From positions 1,247,316 to 1,290,014 of the forward strand of contig NW_003155237.1 in the NCBI RefSeq assembly GCF_000003605.2: a DNA stretch of 42,699 nucleotides, in the 5' to 3' direction. Position numbers and translations under genes: made by a program. This document shows, piece after piece, positions 23,401 through 34,300 of this stretch (position 1 is the stretch's first letter; each line of letters begins with the position of its first letter). The notes below the pieces were generated by a model. It saw only the letters and a program-made list of their open reading frames with translations, was not told the DNA's origin and made no database searches. This stretch comes from Saccoglossus kowalevskii. Lineage: Eukaryota; Hemichordata; Enteropneusta; Harrimaniidae.

Positions 23401-26400
23401 TTGGCTTTGAAATGGAGTTCATGAATTGAAAGTATGGTACTCGAAAATGACACTAGAGGCCACCCATAAGGGCAGGCTTGTCAGAATATATTATGATGTA
23501 ACGTCTGAGGTAATAATAGGCACACTGCTGTGTGTACATTGATTGCATTTTATAGAATTTAATAAGATGAAATATTCAATGTTTTTTATATTCTATGCAT
23601 AGAGAACACAGCGAATATAATATATTTGTCCATTTCACTGCATCAGGCTATTAAATTGGAGGTGATGAGAATTTAAAGTCTGTCTTTTTAATTCAAGGAT
23701 GAATTCAAAATGGATACATAGTGATACAATTATAACGTATGAGTGAACCATTTAGAATATGGAATATTCACTGGTTTATATTTCTAAAACCATTATTGAG
23801 CAAAAAATCTAGCCACAATGACAGAATTACATATATAACCAGTTGAAACAGCAAACATATAATTTGTCTCATATGCCATTTTTCTTTCAAGATTTCAAAT
23901 GATCCATTCCTATGTTATAATTTAAAATTCAAATTAAATTTGTTTTTAAAAATTTAAAAATAAAAAAGTGTTTCAAAGTTTAATGTTAAAATTTGTTTTT
24001 AAATTTTAAAGTTTTTGCACCAAGGAGTGATGATTGATTTCCTTCATGTACAATCAATCAATAAAAATAGGTGTAAATATTACCGCATTATTCAGTTTCA
24101 AAATTGCTATGTTGAAAGTGTGATCATTTTTTTTTTAAAATTTCTTATAATAAAATATAATAAAATATTACTGGGCTATTTCCTACTAAAAAACATAGTA
24201 TGATCGAATAAGATTTCTGATGTTTTACTTTAATAAATGTAGCAGCCAACCATACATTTTTAATGAAGGACAATAAGAGATATAAAGCTAAAGAATAATT
24301 ATAATGCAGCATTTATTTACATATCTCATATGTATAAGAGAAAGCACCATATCATCATCAACTCCTACCTCATCATCATCAAAATCCAGAGCATCTTCCT
24401 CCACTTCGGGTATCTGTAACTGTGGCTTCTCAATGTGCGGGAACATGTACTCCCATTTCGAGCAGTCTCCTAAATCAAATATCAAGTCCTGTGAGATAAA
24501 AAGAGTCGCTGATGAACTAATGCAATTAGTCGAGATAAAACAACTCTAAAATGTCAGCTCTCTCATGACCTATTTTCATGTCATTGTGATTAATAATACT
24601 CAAAAATACAATCACGTTTTTTTCTTCTCTAATACTAGAAATGCATATAAATCTAATTTCCACCAAAACTCATCAATTACCTGGCTTATTAGTTAACTTT
24701 GTATCACCCCTATTTAACTCAGTAATTACAGAGAATATAGGCAATGCTAGCACAGTAGATCAAATAACAAATTGAACCACACAGAGGTATGGAGAATCTT
24801 CACATGTATTATTATGATACTGATTTATTATCATATTACTTTCATGACAAATTAGATAAGCTTGTCACGTCTGTCAAGCAGGCAAAAGTTTTTTCCTAAC
24901 TTATAAAAACTTATCATTTGGGAAATGGTTTTACAGTATTTTAAATAGCATAAAATGATACATTTGAATGTGTAGTTTTGATTTATTCACACTCATTCAT
25001 ATATGATGTGCTCACCTGTAACACACCTCGACCAAACAAAATTATTTAGTGATCAAATATAAACCAGGAAACATAAACAAAATTATGCTTTACAGCTGCA
25101 ACTTCATTCATTCCCTGATAATTGAATAAATTTAATTTGCTTGTGTTTTTGTTCTAGAGATTGCTGTTGTGGAGTGGAGAAGCACTAAGTCAATAAAAAT
25201 AACAAATATTTCTACCAACCTTGCATCCATTAGAGCAATCCTGCATACACACCCAGTAGTTTGTGTTATTCCACAGCGATTCTATACCAAGGAAATTATC
25301 ATCATCTGTTGGGAAGGAACCGCCCGACAATGGTTCAATGAAGAAGTTCTCTGGGACTTCACGTTTTCCTGAGAGAACCAACACCCAGCTGTGGATACGC
25401 AAACCAAACAGATCATCAGGTGGAGGCTTCTCTAATTCCTGCAAAGATGGATGTAATAATGATACATCACTTGTATTCTATAGAGCATAACTCATGACAA
25501 TGATTCATTGCAACACCATGCAATTCAATCCCATGCTGTAGCTGGATGGAGTATTAATTTTAAATGTAAGGGAAGTAATTGGGGACACAAATCAACACTG
25601 TTGGGATCGGAAGTTGCTTATATTTATGCGTTTACAGACCTCTAATTCAGCAAGTATCCTCTGTAATGTAAGTAATGTAATAAAGTAAAAAGAAGAGCAA
25701 TTTTAATAGAAAAAATTAATGCTACTTGTCTGACTTTCAAAAGTAATTATCTATTACATGTTGTAACTAATTATCTCTCACAACCCATGCTTAAAACTCA
25801 CAGCTTGTTTTTCTTCTTCCTCTTTCCGGATCTTCTCCCTTTCTTTCTCCTGCTCTTCTATTTTTCTCTGTTCTTGTTTCATAATAAACTTACTCCTTAG
25901 ATCTTTGGCCGGTTTCACAGTGTATTTCTTGGATTCTTTTGTTTCCTCTTCTTTTTTAACCTAAGAGCATATAAAGCAATTAAAAAAATAACAAGCGATG
26001 CATGACATAGTCCCTGTTAGTTGTCAAATTTAAGATATATAGTTTTGTTTATAGTAATATAGTTTGAACATAAACATGTCAGACATATGGATCCAGAAGA
26101 TGATGCCTGATTAATACAGTGATTATGATGATTTATTGACATTAAAATGATTGACATTTAGTCTTCTTGTCCATATTGAGAGATCTTGCTCTAAAACAGC
26201 ATTAATTTTAACAAAATGGCCATCAGTCAGCCATTTTGAATTGGATCGTCGAACCAATACAAGTTTGAACGTAATCCATTCATAAACGACCGAGATCCGG
26301 TTCCAGAAAGACAGAAATGCTTGATTTTTGATGATTTTTAGCACAAAAAAAGCTACCATTCGGCAGTTTGAATTGGATTATCAAACAAATACATCAGTAT

Positions 26401-29400
26401 ATCTATGACATGATGTATAATGAATATTTAAAATTTTAACATAATCAGCATTTCAGAGATATGGCACTAGAACCAGCTTCATTTAAACAAAATGACCGCC
26501 AGTCAGCCATTTTGAATCAGATCTGAAAAATAAAATGTCAAGGTCCTATAATGTCTAATGTATGTACCAAGTTTGAACAAAATCCAACTGTGAACAGCAG
26601 AGATCCAGTTCTAGAATGCCAGAAATGCTTGATTTTCATTATTTTCCAGCACAAAATGGCCGCCAACAAATTGATATGTATATAATATTATGTATAATGT
26701 ATGTGTAAAGTTTGAATGTAATGGGTCCAGTTTAAGATATAGATCCGGCTGCACGCACAGACACTTTTTGCATGGACACACAGAAGCTTTAGGGAGCTGA
26801 AAGTCATTTTGCATCAGAACAAATGCATGTTAATTAATTAATATGTGTAACATAATGCACAATGTTGTTGTAATGTTTGATTGCCAGAAACAAGGTTTCG
26901 AACAGCATTCTTTAACAAGTTTTACTGATGCTGTTATGTACCATTCATATTGGCTGTCCTGTCCAACTTGGCTTTCACCAGGTGATGTGTTAATACAAAT
27001 TTTTTGTCATTTGGAATCCAATCTGAAAAAAATTATGTTCAATGAACAGCTGTACATGTATGATGAAGATGATGGCAAAAATTCTTGATTTTGAGAAATT
27101 TTTTGTAAAAACAATGGCCACCACAAATGTAAATATGTGTGACATGATGTACCTATGACATATATGTACAGAATTTTAGAACAAGATTGGTCAAACCATG
27201 TCAGAGACTCTGAAACAACAAATTTTAAGCACAAAAATGACCACTATTTTGCCATCTTAAATTGGATTGTGAAACGAATTAGCGAATATATGTATCCCAT
27301 GACGTATGTGTGATGTTTGAATGTCAGTCCAGGCATGTTTAGGATACACGTGAGGGATGCACTGATGCACAGACACCCACAGAGGTCAGTTCATAAGTAA
27401 CAAATCATGTCATGACATGAGAGTTCACGAGGCTCAATAATAAACAACAATGAAAAGAGTCAGCCTTTGATTTCATTGAACTAATAAAAATAATTTCATT
27501 TCATCTTTCATTATGTTCATCAAGCTTTTAAAGTTCTTGAAAATATTATGGGAATGACGAGTTGAAGTTGTCTGTTGTCAAACTATGAGAAGAATGTGTG
27601 AATAATTTTTTTTCATTTACCTCTTTCTTTTTCTGCATTAGGGGGCATATTTCTCTAGTTTCATCACAAAGACACATTTCTTTAGTGGCATATCCAGATA
27701 CTACATACGCATCATATCCAGCTCCCAATAAAAGCGAACACAGCAAAGTACTCATTTCTAAACAGTGGCCTTTTTGTTTGGCTAACACAGTGGCAGGGGA
27801 AAACAAAGTCTTGGGCTGAAAATAAAGTGTAAATTAACATTTTTATTTGCAAATATAGTTAGCATATCAAGGTAACAGAAATGTAGGTAATTATTTTTGA
27901 CTGATGATTACAATCAGAGAATAGACGTTATTGACTTATAAGATCTGTGCATATTTGTAGCCAGACATTATACCGGCTTTTATTTATTTTCATCATTGTT
28001 GTTTTGATAAGTCAGTATTTCGCTAAGAAATGTATGAATCTGATGAGACCTCAATCAAAATATAGTTTTTGTTGAATTGAATATTGAATTCATATGAATA
28101 TCCTAACAATAATAAATATACTTGAATAAGAACAATAATTTATTATTAATACACTATCCTGGTGTCAACAAGGCATCAACAGACCTAACCCAATATTGGC
28201 CAAAAAAATTACAGGAGGGGCTTTGGCATCCGTACTGAGTGCGTGGCATGCTTATAGTTTTTCAAATTTTGTTGTGGGTTTGAGGTGTTCCCACGTCCAC
28301 CAAATACATACTGTGGGACTGTTTAGAAATTGACTTACCAATTCAATGGGAGGAGCAAGAGGCACAAAGGTTATGTAATCAGCAACAAATTCTGCAGCTC
28401 CATCATAATCGTACATTTCCTGGTACGGCAATAATGTTGGTCTGATTGTTGTACAGACAAATTTCTCAACTCCACACTCATTCAATGGGTTCAACAATAA
28501 CGGTTTGCGATCTCTGTACAGATGAACAAACTGTCGCCTAAAGTTTTCGGCATACTGTAGTACTAATGTTTCTTTGTTGTCATTTTCCTTATATGATAGT
28601 GGATAGGCATCTAAGTTTTCAAATACGGGTCTGAGTACAAAAAATAAATATATGTTAGATGTAATGTTTCCGGAGGGATGAAGTATACTACATGAATAAA
28701 AAAATTTCACATATGTTAAAAATGTTCACATATTTTAAAGTCCCTGTGACGTCCTGTCTTACAGCAAGTCTCAGAAGTATTGGGGCAGCCAATTTGCAAA
28801 CTGGCTAGCGAATTGGCTAACTGCTTGGGTTTTGACTATACAATTGGCTTTCAAACCTCGCTGGCGCCGACTCGTGGTCGCGTCCACTCACATGTGAAAG
28901 TAGTTTCCCTGGTCAGCCTGAGAATGGCCACAATCATCTGTCGTACAAGTGATAATATGATCAATGCGATTAATCTGCCAATATTTACTATATGGAGGTA
29001 ATGGTAGCTATCTTGAATATTGATTGAAACTAAATAAAGAGACAAGTTGAGAAACAGTTGCCTACGAATCAGGGAGAAAATAAATTTTAACATCCAAACG
29101 ATTTGTTGGGGTAACATTAAACCAACCGCTAATAAAATTCGCCTCATTCCTCGTTTTTGCGTGGTCAATCCCTTGTATACGAACATCTCATTACACAAAG
29201 AATATAGAACACTTTCCTTGGTATATTTGAAAGCGAAATAGCCATCCAACTATAGTATGACAGTCCCTACTGTTACATAGATTCACCCAGAGTGGGCGTG
29301 ACCACAGGACAGCACCAGTGAGATTCGAAAGCCAACCATTCAGTCAAAACCAAAGCAGTTAGCCAATTCGCTAGCGAGTTTGCAAATTGGCTGCCCCAAT

Positions 29401-30870
29401 ACTTCTGAGACTTGCTGTAAAGGGCTGCAATCATTGCACAGTGTACATTGAAATTTCATGTCACCGAACATTGTATTTTACGTTGCATGGAACCATATCA
29501 AACATGATGTGTTGTGAGGACGACCTTTTTCAGCTACAAAATATCCTGATTTTCCCTGACTCATGCAAATTTGTCTCTACCTAAATTAAAGCAGGTACAG
29601 TACTCTTGGTACAACAAAGGCATTCCTTAGTTTATAAATTTCACAATTCAAACTGGCCAATTGAATCACAGTGGAACATTTTCAAATGATGATGTTGCAC
29701 ACTGTGCTTGTCGATTGGCTGGTTTGATTCAACTAACTTTAAAATTTATAAATATTTATAAAGATGAAGGAATGCCTTGGTAGCACCGAGAGTATGCATA
29801 GACAGCCCTTTCAGAAAAGCTGCTCAAATATTTTATTTCTCCTTTTACCAAAAGTTTCATACAAATCCTATTGAGTCAACTGTATTGGCTATAGTAATTG
29901 TGCCACAAAGCCAATCAGATGATACTTAATAAATAAACGCTGCTTGGATTGATAAAAATGATATATAGTAGATAATATTTGGTAATTGTTGTCCTAAGTA
30001 ACTATTAAAAATACCTAGACATTTCGAGCAATGGCTCTTTATCAATAGCATAGAAGTAAAATAGTTTACGTCTAGCTATTTTGAATATTTACTTAGGACT
30101 ACCAAATATTATCTGCTATATATCAATCAGATGATACGCCTACTATGTACATGCAACCGTGTCATCTCCCTTTCAGAAGGATGCATTTATCCGCTGTGAT
30201 ATTGATCCTGACTGGTCAACAGCAGTTTTAAAATTTATAAATGTAATAAACTTTGGAAACAGATTTTCTGAAAGCACTGTAATACAGATTATATATTACA
30301 AACCGAAAAATATATTAAAGTAGCATATGTAGAACCAATTAAAGACATTAATTAACACTTTCTTCTATGCTATCGATAAAGAGCCATTGCTCGAAACGTC
30401 TAGCTATTTTTAATAGTTATTTAGGACTACGATTACCAAATATTATCTTCTATATATCAATTAAAGACATAATGTGCAAGCTGCCCGATCTGTGCAAATA
30501 TTTTCTGAATAATTCCAACAATATTCCAACCAGTTTATAGTGACATTGTGATTCTCCCAGTGATTAACATAACATACCCATGCGTAGCATGAGAAAACAA
30601 TTGACCGACGTTGCATTTTGTACTATTTGTCACTGAATCTAATTCAGCTAACTTAAACACTCACAAATCTATCTTTGGGGGCTCTATTTTTATCTTGTCC
30701 AGCTCCTCTCTCATGGCTTGCACATCTTCTGATTCTTCCAGTTCGGCCTCTGTCTCCTCCTCAATCGTCGGTGTTTGGTCAACGTCAGCAGTTGATTTCG
30801 ATTCACTCGAATCTTCTTTCGTTTCCTCAAGTAGGCCGTCTTCGACTGGTGTGTGATTTTCTTCGGACAT
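17472..30870 (-). CDS. DRC7: Dynein regulatory complex subunit 7 (CCDC135), complete
   Basis: Exons (minus strand, 5' to 3'): 30870-30665, 28630-28339, 27815-27621, 25960-25802, 25438-25220, 24488-24369, 23308-23104, 22421-22293, 22105-21873, 21425-21210, 20541-20431, 19174-18869, 18142-18003, 17553-17472. Total 2613 nt, 870 residues; human DRC7 is about 874. Similarity to vertebrate DRC7 runs end to end: PLNECGVEKFV, CTTIRPTLLPY, KGHCLEMSTLLCSLLLGAGY, RIHSWVLVLSGKREVPENFF, FLGIESLWNNTNYWVCMQD, CPSGKKTLLYKRAKLEKF, ARVDGLKKRDETATEMTEY, DYLAPFLAQ, LIDKANLIQARFEK, AMFRIHILELRLNR. Cys184 and His300 lie where a transglutaminase-like fold would place its catalytic pair. Coiled-coil segments lie at about 245-284 and 705-740. 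It is a structural subunit of the nexin-dynein regulatory complex of motile axonemes. Start context is CACCATG, an excellent Kozak match. Head-to-head with TTC27. Confidence 0.96.
18492..18679. mobile_element. MITE-like inverted repeat in DRC7 intron 12
   Basis: The left end reads TTACTGTAAAATTCTTTATT. The right end, reverse-complemented, reads GTAATGTAGAATACTTTATT, followed in both by TTAGCTGG/TTTGCTGA. About 188 bp, AT-rich, no coding capacity. The pattern resembles palindromic elements common in marine invertebrate genomes; the family is not named here. Confidence 0.5.
22223..22278. repeat. 28-bp tandem duplication in DRC7 intron 8
   Basis: Two near-identical adjacent copies of a 28-bp unit starting ACACTGCATATATGTAATTT, about 15 bp downstream of the exon 8 donor in the direction of DRC7 transcription. 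Confidence 0.85.
26100..27390 (-). repeat. Dispersed repeat array with palindromic core, in DRC7 intron 3
   Basis: Several degenerate units, spaced roughly 130-170 bp, built around (minus strand) CAAAATGGCTGACTGATGGCC-like cores. Clear copies are at 26211-26240 and 26488-26515. Weaker ones lie at about 26341, 26650, 27112 and 27235. Phrases such as TTGAATTGGAT and AGATCCGGTT recur between cores. Similar cores occur in two TTC27 introns. No coding capacity seen. Class unknown. Confidence 0.65.
28140..28255 (-). mobile_element. Fragment of the SINE family seen at 12827-13288
   Basis: Plus-strand text ACTATCCTGGTGTCAACAAG, then a CAACAGACCTAACC block, matches in order the body of the SINE in the ARM-TIR-SAM gene (GCTATCCTGGCGTCAACCAG, then GCGGACCTTAACC). 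The orientation is the same, the tRNA-like head is missing. Located in DRC7 intron 2. Confidence 0.5.
28762..29417. mobile_element. Non-autonomous DNA transposon (MITE) with ~130-bp inverted repeats and TA duplication
   Basis: The left end CAGCAAGTCTCAGAAG at 28762 is repeated in reverse complement ending at 29417. The first 70 bases of the two arms differ at about two positions, and similarity extends to roughly 28889 and 29289. Each end is flanked by TA (28760-28761 and 29418-29419). Length 656 bp; the interior shows no transposase. TA target plus CAG ends fit the Tc1/mariner-pogo superfamily. Inserted in DRC7 intron 1. Open frames across it are by-products. Confidence 0.85.
29601..29794. 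mobile_element. Short inverted-repeat element (MITE-like)
   Basis: The left arm TACTCTTGGTACAACAAAGG continues into CATTCCTT and an AAATTTATAA-type block. The right arm, reverse-complemented, reads TACTCTCGGTGCTACCAAGG then CATTCCTTC. About 194 bp in DRC7 intron 1. No coding capacity. Target duplication not obvious. Confidence 0.65.
29955..30463. mobile_element. Fold-back element with three related segments and hammerhead-like motifs
   Basis: Segment A (29955-30057, minus sense) is the reverse complement of segment C (30361-30463, plus sense) over about 100 bp. Both share GATAATATTTGGTAAT, GTCCTAA, ACTATTAAAAATA and GAGCAATGGCTCTTTATC. A shorter plus-sense segment B (30066-30126) lies next to A. 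Each full segment contains a hammerhead-ribozyme-like layout (see findings). Such motifs are known from Penelope-like elements and retrozymes, so a relic of one is possible. Located in DRC7 intron 1. Confidence 0.6.
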
Positions 30871-31384
30871 GGTGAAAAAGAGGCAAAATAGGACAATTTA
30901 TCTTCACACAAATTTCAAAACACAAACTTCTGGAGCCTTGCAACGTCTTTGGGTAACTGTGTACACCTTCACTTAGTTACTGTTCCGTTAAATAGTACCA
31001 CAGTTTTTTGCGTTTTTAACGATTGTTTGAAATATTGTATATTCTACATGGTTATCTGGGTTAAAATAATTATTTTTCTAGTAACAAAATGATGATTTGA
31101 TTACCGTGTGATAATTTTGATTGTTTTTGTATAACATATGAGCTGGCGGATGGATATAAAATGTAAACACTGCACGCACTTAGCAACGGGTATATTACCT
31201 GGTTCGTCACTTCCTGTCTCGGAAACATGACGAAAAACAAAATGGCTGCGCACATGTGTTAAGCAAGTGGATTTTGCACCGCTCAAACTTGCGACTCGTA
31301 ATAGCTGTAGCTGAGTGTCATTACATTCTAGTCATTTATCTACATTGGTCGAGTGTTAAATTAACTAAAAAGGCGGATTTTAAC
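30871..31384. promoter_or_regulatory. Likely bidirectional promoter of DRC7 and TTC27
   Basis: 514 bp separate the two start codons, which face away from each other. Seen inside: an ETS-type site ACTTCCTG at 31209-31216 and a YY1-like element CAAAATGGCTGC at 31238-31249, both common in housekeeping promoters. There are RFX/X-box half-site-like words, GTTACC on minus at 30957-30952 and AGCAAC at 31182-31187, but no full X-box was found. A short upstream frame, 31242-31262, may sit in the TTC27 leader. Confidence 0.55.
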
Positions 31385-34300
31385 ATGGCAGAATTTGCTC
31401 GATCGCTGGAGCGATCATTGTTGACACATGCACGTGTCTCTGTTGATATCAAGAAGGGAGATTCTGCACTTCGAATTGGAGGTAGTAGCCTAGTTTTGTT
31501 ATTGCCTAAGTAGCCTAGTTTTGTTATTGCCTAGTGTTCTTCTCGTTATTTAAATTCAGTAGGAAAATTTGAAACTAATCGAGACATGTTGATAAAACGC
31601 TTACTATTTTAATAATAAAGATAATTTATTGCATCCTTAGAAATACAGTGTTTCCATCAGTTTATAGCAACAAAAGTAAGATATTAAAAAACAAAATAAC
31701 AAAATAACTATAGCAAATAATAAATGATAGATTTTAGTGTTTTTGTTAAGTATCTTTCTCGTTTCTCATTAAGAACGAGCTGTGTATAAATTCTCCAACA
31801 AGTTTGATTACATTTGTGTTAGAATTTTTCATTAAGTATGTAAATTTCTGTTGGTCAGTTTTTGTTTCATCAGGAAACTGTATATTTGAGAATATATCCA
31901 TTCGCAGTGTGTGATATTTTGGGCATTTGATGAGGAGATGCATTTCATCTTCTATGTCTGCTAAAGTACATTGTTTACAAATCCTGTTTTCCAAAGAAAT
32001 TTTAGGTTGGGTATGTCTACCCTTTTCTATTGCTAGGCTGTGATTACTTGTTCGGAATCTAGAGACAGAAATTCTATGTTTTAGATTCAGTATAATTAAG
32101 TAACTTTCAAAGTTGTAGTTTGTTTTGAATTGAGTATATGTTCTCAACTTAGGTTGAGATAAATAAATAGGTTTTATTGCTTTGCCTGTAATTATGTAGG
32201 CAAGGTGTAGTTGTGTACCCAATCACTTGTGGTTTTCCTGTCTGTCCGTCGGTGACGACTATGTCGTCGACGTTGTTGTTAGCATTTTCTCGTGTCTTTG
32301 AGGTAATCACGATTGTGAAGACAGCGTTCGGCTCGATTCGCGTTCGATTGAGGTACGTTTCGCGTTCGATTGATGTACAAATTGAAATATCTATAATTTA
32401 CACAAAAGTTTATATATAGCATATTTTGTGTAGGAAAAGGGAAAGGAAAAATAATGATCAACTTATTTTTTCTGGAGAAAATCATGGTTATAAATAGTCC
32501 CACAGTCTCGCTCACATCGGCAGTCATGTGGGCTCAAACAAGTATGAAATAGCCCTAGAAACAGAAGAGAAATGTCTAAATATGTTTAAAAGAAAATGAA
32601 TCTTATGTAAAAAATTATATAGTCTCGAATTATCACCACTCAATTTAAAAAACAAATAAAATCTTTGAAATAAGAACGTTGATGATGTTTTTATTTATAA
32701 TTATTGTCCTTTGACCTTCCGCGCATTCGCAGACGCGTCAAGGAACTGTCATGCGCACTATAAAATTATTTATAACCTTGATTTCCACTGAAAATACTAA
32801 ATTGATTATTTTTCCCCGCACAAAAATATTGTTAGATAAGCTGAAATTGCTATATATCAACATTTGAGTGAATTGTAGGTATTTCAGTGGACTTGCAATT
32901 GTATGTGAATTGAACGCAAATCTAACACGAGTCTTCACACTCATGAGGTAATCACTAATTTTTCTTTTGCCCAAACTTGGTTATATTATGATCAATTAAT
33001 CTATAATCTAACAGTTTGTAAACACTGAGAAAACAAAATCATGGTTTTCAATAAAAATTGTACTGGGTTAAACAATAATACTATCTTCTTCAAGGGAAAA
33101 GACAAACAATTTTGGTGACCAAAAATTAAAATTATTTTTAACTTTTCTCACTAATAGATACATGTGTTATGCATGTGACAATGAATGATAACACTTTTAT
33201 AGAAATTTAAAAGAAATTTCAACAGCATAGCACCATTATTAGTATAAAATGATAAGTGTTCATGCGTTCGATTACATTCATACTTAACAAACAGACCATG
33301 TATGATGACTTACATATGCACATCAATTTTCATTACCATTTGATGTATGGCTGTCTGGCAGCCACTTCGATCCTCAAAATTGCTAAATTCTAATACTTAA
33401 ACATGTATAGATCCGTTTTACGCAGATAAACAGGGCAATTTTATTCAAATTATGTATCATGATCATGCATATTGGGTTACAGATGTATGTCATATTTTTT
33501 TCGAGATTTGAACAAAAATGGCTGACTGGTGGCCATTTTGTTTTTATTTATGTCCATGCCAATTCCTCACTAATATAATGCCTGATTCAGTTGAAAGTTT
33601 GCATACAAGTGCAATGTACTATACTCTTAGGTAATGTCGTAAGTTGTGTTGTTCTGTGATTTGATCATGCTCATTTGTTGAATTTATGGCCATTTTGCTT
33701 GAAATCGCAGTTTATAAACATGTCTAGAACCATTTGGGTTACAAGTGCATGCCATTTTAACATCTGTTTTTGTGAAATGGCTTGCATGATTTCATTCAAA
33801 CTCAGTGCAAGGATTCTGCATACTGGATTTTGGTTTCATAGTACATGCCAGCAATGCCTGATAGTATGACAACAATATTTAGGGACGACGTCAAAAGATC
33901 GATGTCGGATTAATAACTTATTTGCTTTAGTTTGGGGGGGGGGGGTTTGACCTCAAAAAGTTTCCATCCTACAAAAATGATTTTATTTTTTAATAAAGTC
34001 AAAAAAATCTTGGAGTATTTGTAGTTCGTTTTATTTTTCTATCCAATCATGGACAGAAATAACAAAAATTGAAAAAAAAAAACTTGAACACATCCAAGAC
34101 GAGAAAATGGTTTGGTTCGAGTGAAAATATGTGCGTCAAATGAGATGCATTTATTTGTAAAGTCTTTTTACACCCACCCGACAACCAACTGCTATGCCAT
34201 ACTACCGGTACTGTCCGATTATTAATTGGTATTTAATGGTGAATGTAGTCTGGCGCCATGATCAATATTTATCAATTAAGTTTCAGTGGGAATAAAGCTT

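Noticed and set aside
24304-24549. Serine-rich plus-strand frame
   Set aside because: Antisense shadow of the acidic GAT/GAG codon run in DRC7 exon 6.
28851-29249. Open frame of about 130 residues on the minus strand in DRC7 intron 1
   Set aside because: It lies within the MITE, and part is the inverted repeat; no similarity to a transposase recognised.
30952-31187. Complete RFX X-box for DRC7
   Set aside because: Only half-site words seen; no GTNRCC-N(0-3)-RGYAAC pair was found between the two genes.
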